DNA of 10,465 nt from Euperipatoides rowelli (lineage: Eukaryota; Onychophora; Udeonychophora; Euonychophora; Peripatopsidae): NCBI GenBank assembly GCA_003024985.2, contig PXIH01S0021983.1, one strand, 5' to 3'. The notes under the pieces are model-generated. The model had not been told where the DNA came from, searched no databases, and saw only the letters and a list, made by a program, of their open reading frames with translations. The position numbers were made by a program, and so were the translations under genes. This document shows positions 7,058 through 10,465 of the stretch, piece by piece (positions within the stretch are counted from its first letter, which is position 1; the number at the start of each line of letters is the position of its first letter).

Positions 7058-8350
7058 CAATACAATTATTTTATCAATATATACATATAATGCATCTTTA
7101 AAATGTATTAACCCAAAGTCAAATTATCATAAAGTTTTGATTGTATTAGCCATACCTTTTATTTACATTTTGAAGGCAGATCTTACTGGAATTATAAATA
7201 TCTGACAATTTAAGGAAAAGTTTGTTTGCTTATTTCAAAACTAAACTAAACGAATACATTTATTTACAAACATATCGTCAACATTTGGATTAACCTATCT
7301 CATAAAATATACAATTTATATATATACAGACTCTAAAAATTCCATTTAAATAAGCTGAAATGCGTGAACACTTAGATAAGGAATTCATTTTTCTACTCCA
7401 TCTCTCCACAAACTCCTAATACATTTAAATCTCTCACACTTTCAAAACTGTGACTCATTTACATTCCATGTTAAGTTTACTCGTAATTGATTTCTTCATT
7501 TGGAAATACAGATCATTCAATATATCCCCCTCACTTCATTAAAATGCCCCATCAACTCTTCCCCCACAACCACTTCACCTCAACCAGTGCCCTATATACA
7601 TTTGTTTTAGCCAAATTTGTTCCATATTATTTTGATATTTGGATGGAAATTGAGTTCAATCTTGAAAATAATTTATAAGATTCAAATAATTTTTATTACG
7701 CAGAGACGGCGGAAGTACTCTTAACAGTTGTTATTATAATTTTAATTTAAGTCTAGTTCATTAGAAATCTTTCTTTATAAATCTTACATTGATTCTTTTC
7801 ATTAACACATGCAATATATTCAAATCATAGAAATCCTAGCATTGAAAGAAGTTTCATAGACTGACGTTTGGGGAAAATAATTTTTCAACATCTAAATTTA
7901 CGCTACTGTAAATTGAGTCTGAATATATTTCATGTGCACAGAAAGAATAAACATTTCTATTAGAATCAGAAAACAAGCATTTTGACTTCTTTATCCCATT
8001 TTAATACAGAAGAGAGCTACAAGTATGAGAAGAAAAAAAATTTGAACACAACAAGAACCCATCCCATGGTTAAGTTTGTAAAAGATTTAATCACATTAAA
8101 TAACAAATAATCTTCAATGTTTGAAATAAATTAATTAAAAAAACAGAACATAATAAAGCACAAAATTATAGACTATATAAAATTTATAGTATTTTAAAAA
8201 GTTNCCAAATGAATTAAAATGGAATAAAGGTCAGCTTGTATTAATAGAATTAAATGTTTCTAGGCATTTTGAAATACAAAATTAAACTTCTTTTTAATTT
8301 TAATGATTAAAAAAATATTTATCAAATCAAATATATTAATTTTAATTCTT
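7058..8350. other. Non-coding AT-rich stretch
   Basis: No supported gene. A C-rich, pyrimidine-biased patch at about 7390-7600 gives a 63-codon open plus frame, which I regard as chance. A small GC-rich spot (ACGGCGGAAGT, near 7706-7716) resembles an ETS/GABP site but stands alone. Base 8204 is an N. Confidence 0.5.
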
Positions 8351-8352
8351 TA

Positions 8353-8615
8353 GCTGAAATACTGGTCAGATTCCGTTATCTGCCTACCAATATGGCTGAC
8401 GGAAGTTGAAATTATCTAACTCAGCACTCATCAAATTATTTCACTCTAGATTATCCTAGGGTTCAGATGGCAATGTTAGGACTGTAAAGAAAATATACTA
8501 AAATCGTGAGAAAAAAATACTAATTCCACAAACTACTGCGTTTTAGTTGTCTCACGATTAATAATGTTAATTATGTTGGTGGGCAGATAACGGAATCTAA
8601 CCAAGATATTTCAAT
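8353..8615. mobile_element. Inverted-repeat MITE, about 263 bp
   Basis: The left arm (8355-8393) contains AGATTCCGTTATCTGCC followed by ACCAATAT. The right arm (about 8573-8614) reads the same inverted (GGCAGATAACGGAATCT preceded by ATGTTGGTG). About 38 bases pair with few mismatches and one 2-base gap. The arms enclose about 180 bases. These include a second, perfect 10-bp inverted pair, AATCGTGAGA (8502-8511) and TCTCACGATT (8540-8549). TA occurs just outside both arms (8351-8352 and 8616-8617), which would suit a Tc1/mariner-type element, but exact ends are uncertain. It has no coding capacity, and I do not recognise the family. Confidence 0.65.
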
Positions 8616-8617
8616 TA

Positions 8618-9078
8618 GAAATGAATAAATAAAATGCACTTGTTTTTACAGAGTTGTAGTTAAGCAAAATGTATGTATTATTATTCATTATTTATTCTGA
8701 AAATATTTGGATTGTTTATTAATCCCCTATTTCGGATGTTCCATCACTGGCTGAGTTTTTTTTGTACAATGCTGTAATGAGACAAACTTGTAAAGAAATC
8801 ACAATTTAACAGCTATCTTAGTGAACAGATAAATGCTGTAAAATATGATTAATTTAAAAAGCCTTGAATTATCCAGGCCTTCTGATTCTTTGTCATGACA
8901 GCATAATACATGCAGTATCTGCAACGTGCAATGCAGCTGTTTGCAAACCTAAACCTGCCAATTCGCTGCTTGAGAGTGCAAGTGTTTTATGTATATAATA
9001 TTTTATTTACAATTTCAACAATGTATTTTATTTTTATTTTATTTTTTTTTCACATTTATTTATGAACTTTGTATAAAC
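8618..9078. other. Non-coding, partly GC-richer stretch
   Basis: No exon is visible. Bases 8870-8985 are clearly less AT-rich than the surroundings and contain six TGCA tetramers (8911, 8920, 8927, 8932, 8942, 8977). Together with the hairpin and AATAAA cluster that follow, this could be an untranslated 3' exon or the 3' tail of a LINE, but there is no reading frame to support either. Confidence 0.35.
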
Positions 9079-9141
9079 AAAGGGGTCCAGGAGACCATCT
9101 GTGGATGAGGACCCCGCTTTCTTGCTACAATAAATAATAAA
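9079..9141 (+). other. GC-rich hairpin followed by AATAAATAATAAAA
   Basis: GGGGTCC (9082-9088) pairs perfectly with GGACCCC (9109-9115), and AAA/TTT can extend the stem across a GC bulge. The 20-base loop contains CATC-TGTG-GATG, a possible second small stem. Within 14 bases come AATAAA (9129-9134) and another AATAAA (9136-9141). A stable hairpin followed by short A-rich repeats is typical of the 3' ends of CR1/L2-like LINEs, and also of an mRNA 3' end. No RT frame is present upstream. Confidence 0.45.
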
Positions 9142-9323
9142 ATATGTCCACTTTTTCATTTTTATGGCAAATCGTTGTTAAAGTTATTCATTTAATTACG
9201 AGTTTATCTGAAGTTATTTTCAATTGAATTTTTTCCATGTTTAATAATTGACTATATACTATCTATTTATGTAAATAAAACTAATTTAAAAATTACACAA
9301 ATATGCAAATTTGCATACCCAAT

Positions 9324-9632
9324 TTGGAGATAGAAAATTTCGGACTATAAATATTGGACATAGAACACTTGAATTTTCAAACAGCTCTTTCTGGTTTGGA
9401 TGTAAACTACAGTATATTATTTGTTTTAGTTCTACATTCTGATTGGCTGAGAGGATATAAAACAGTTGCATGGTAAAAACTCTTTGCTATTTTGGGACAT
9501 GAAACAAATGTTCATCTGAAATTTCAGTAAATTATTTTGGTGGATATAGAACACTTGCATCCAGACAAGTCTATATTATGCAAAAAAAAAAAAAACCCAT
9601 TTTTTTTTTTTAAGATAGAACACTAACTTGCA
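9324..9632. repeat. Diverged short tandem array, unit about 70-100 bp
   Basis: The motif GGATATAGAACACTTGCAT recurs in variant forms at 9354 (GGACATAGAACACTTGAAT), 9453 (GGATATAAAACAGTTGCAT), 9541 and 9611 (AAGATAGAACACTAACTTGCA). A weaker copy is at 9324. Between copies a second block is shared (AACAGCTCTTTCTGGTTTGG and AAAACTCTTTGCTATTTTGG). The order is conserved, so this is a tandem array and not scattered words. It contains an A14-CCCA-T12 run at 9582-9611. The family is unknown. Confidence 0.45.
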
Positions 9633-9639
9633 CTATAAG

Positions 9640-10465
9640 GTAATCTAAAAGTTGATATTTCATTAGTGATCAATAAATGTTGGTATGTTAATAGTTCTCA
9701 CTTACTATTTATCATTATCAATGGCATAAGGGATCTAGTTTTGCATTAAAAATGTATTCATTATCTTCTGAAATGAGATAGCCAACAGCTATGAATTATC
9801 AAGAATCTATGTTTATGACGACAAATCCTATTAAAACAGATCTTTTATTTAACTAATTGTTATATTTTTTAAATATGCTGATTTTTCGTTTAAATAAAGT
9901 TTTTTTCAAAGTCGATTTTGAAACATAAATCTTGAAAATATATAAAATTATGTTTTTTAAGAATTAATACTTGTTCTGTGTCGAATTATTAAGTTGGTTG
10001 ATCTACCCTTCCCAAAATATAATTTTTTAATTTTTTTTTTTTAGTGTCTTATCTAGAGATTGCATACATTTCAAATGTAATTTATCTTTGATTTTTCTTC
10101 AAATTTTTGTATTTTCATTTCACACTGCAAAAATAAGTTTGTCATTTGAATGAGAATAAAGAGATGAGGGCGTGTGATAATGCTATTGTTATAGTATTAA
10201 CCTGTGATACATTATAGATTAGGATATAAAGTGTATCATGTAAAGAATGATTTGAATTTTATACAGCAAGTTATTATAAACATGGTTCAAAGTCAGTCTT
10301 TAATTTTTTTATTCCATCTCAAGATTTTATAGTAAAATTATTTTCAAAATTATAAATTTAGGTATACATTTGCAAAGATAAAACATTTTTTGTACAAGTA
10401 GTCCAACAATAAAAATTGCAAAATCATCTTACATTTTGGAGAACAATCTTTAAAATATCATGGAC
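9640..10465. other. Non-coding AT-rich stretch
   Basis: No open frame, RNA gene or transposon end is recognised. There are poly-T runs, for example at about 10021-10043, and a weak inverted repeat GATACA...TGTATC (10207-10239). Confidence 0.5.

Noticed and set aside
7487-7678. 63-codon plus-strand open frame
   Set aside because: It starts on a non-ATG codon, has no splice or Kozak context, no recognisable motif, and lies in a pyrimidine-biased patch that lowers stop frequency.
8388-8410. ATGGCTGACGGAAGT in good Kozak context as a possible start of translation
   Set aside because: The frame stops after five codons and the site belongs to the inverted-repeat MITE.
9442-9462. ATTGGCT (inverted CCAAT box) and GATATAAAAC (TATA-like), suggesting a promoter
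   Set aside because: The two are only about 10 bases apart instead of the usual tens, no coding exon follows, and the TATA-like word is a variant of the repeated ATAGAACACTTG unit.
9286-9471. 61-codon minus-strand open frame
   Set aside because: It runs through the diverged tandem array, with no domain and no exon signals; best explained as chance.

Overview
The window looks like AT-rich animal nuclear DNA. It has spliced coding exons with recognisable acceptors, long introns or UTRs, AATAAA poly(A) signals, simple repeats and several cut-and-paste and rolling-circle transposon remnants. There is no prokaryotic gene density and no long ORF. An invertebrate such as a chelicerate or mollusc is my guess from the base composition and the Helitron and MITE style, but nothing fixes the species. 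Single N bases at 1067 and 8204 suggest a draft assembly.

Layout. Bases 3-137 are the last coding exon of a plus-strand gene (gene A), ending in a membrane-spanning tail and followed by a probable 3' UTR to about 1500. Bases 1500-4560 are non-coding and hold a CA microsatellite and a strongly diverged tandem array (about 2678-3670). Bases 4565-4680 are a second plus-strand terminal coding exon (gene B) behind an excellent acceptor. A short 3' UTR follows, with AATAAA at 4832 and, directly after it, a 127-bp almost completely palindromic MITE. From 5000 to 6160 come a polypurine (GA) tract and a possible tRNA-derived SINE.

Bases 6171-7049 are the most informative part. This is a complete hAT-type element with a perfect 8-bp target duplication, and its ends read very much like the mammalian Charlie-group repeat MER30 as I remember it. 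Inside it, on the minus strand, lies an exon-like ORF with a consensus splice donor. That ORF is interrupted by a short Helitron (3' hairpin plus CTAG end). Downstream are a second inverted-repeat element (8353-8615), a GC-rich hairpin before AATAAA repeats (about 9080-9141), and a second, weaker tandem array (9324-9632). The rest is featureless AT-rich sequence.

The two coding exons are not obviously functionally related. They are either the 3' ends of two tandem genes or, less likely, alternative last exons. The dominant theme of the window is layered transposon history beside and inside gene 3' ends.
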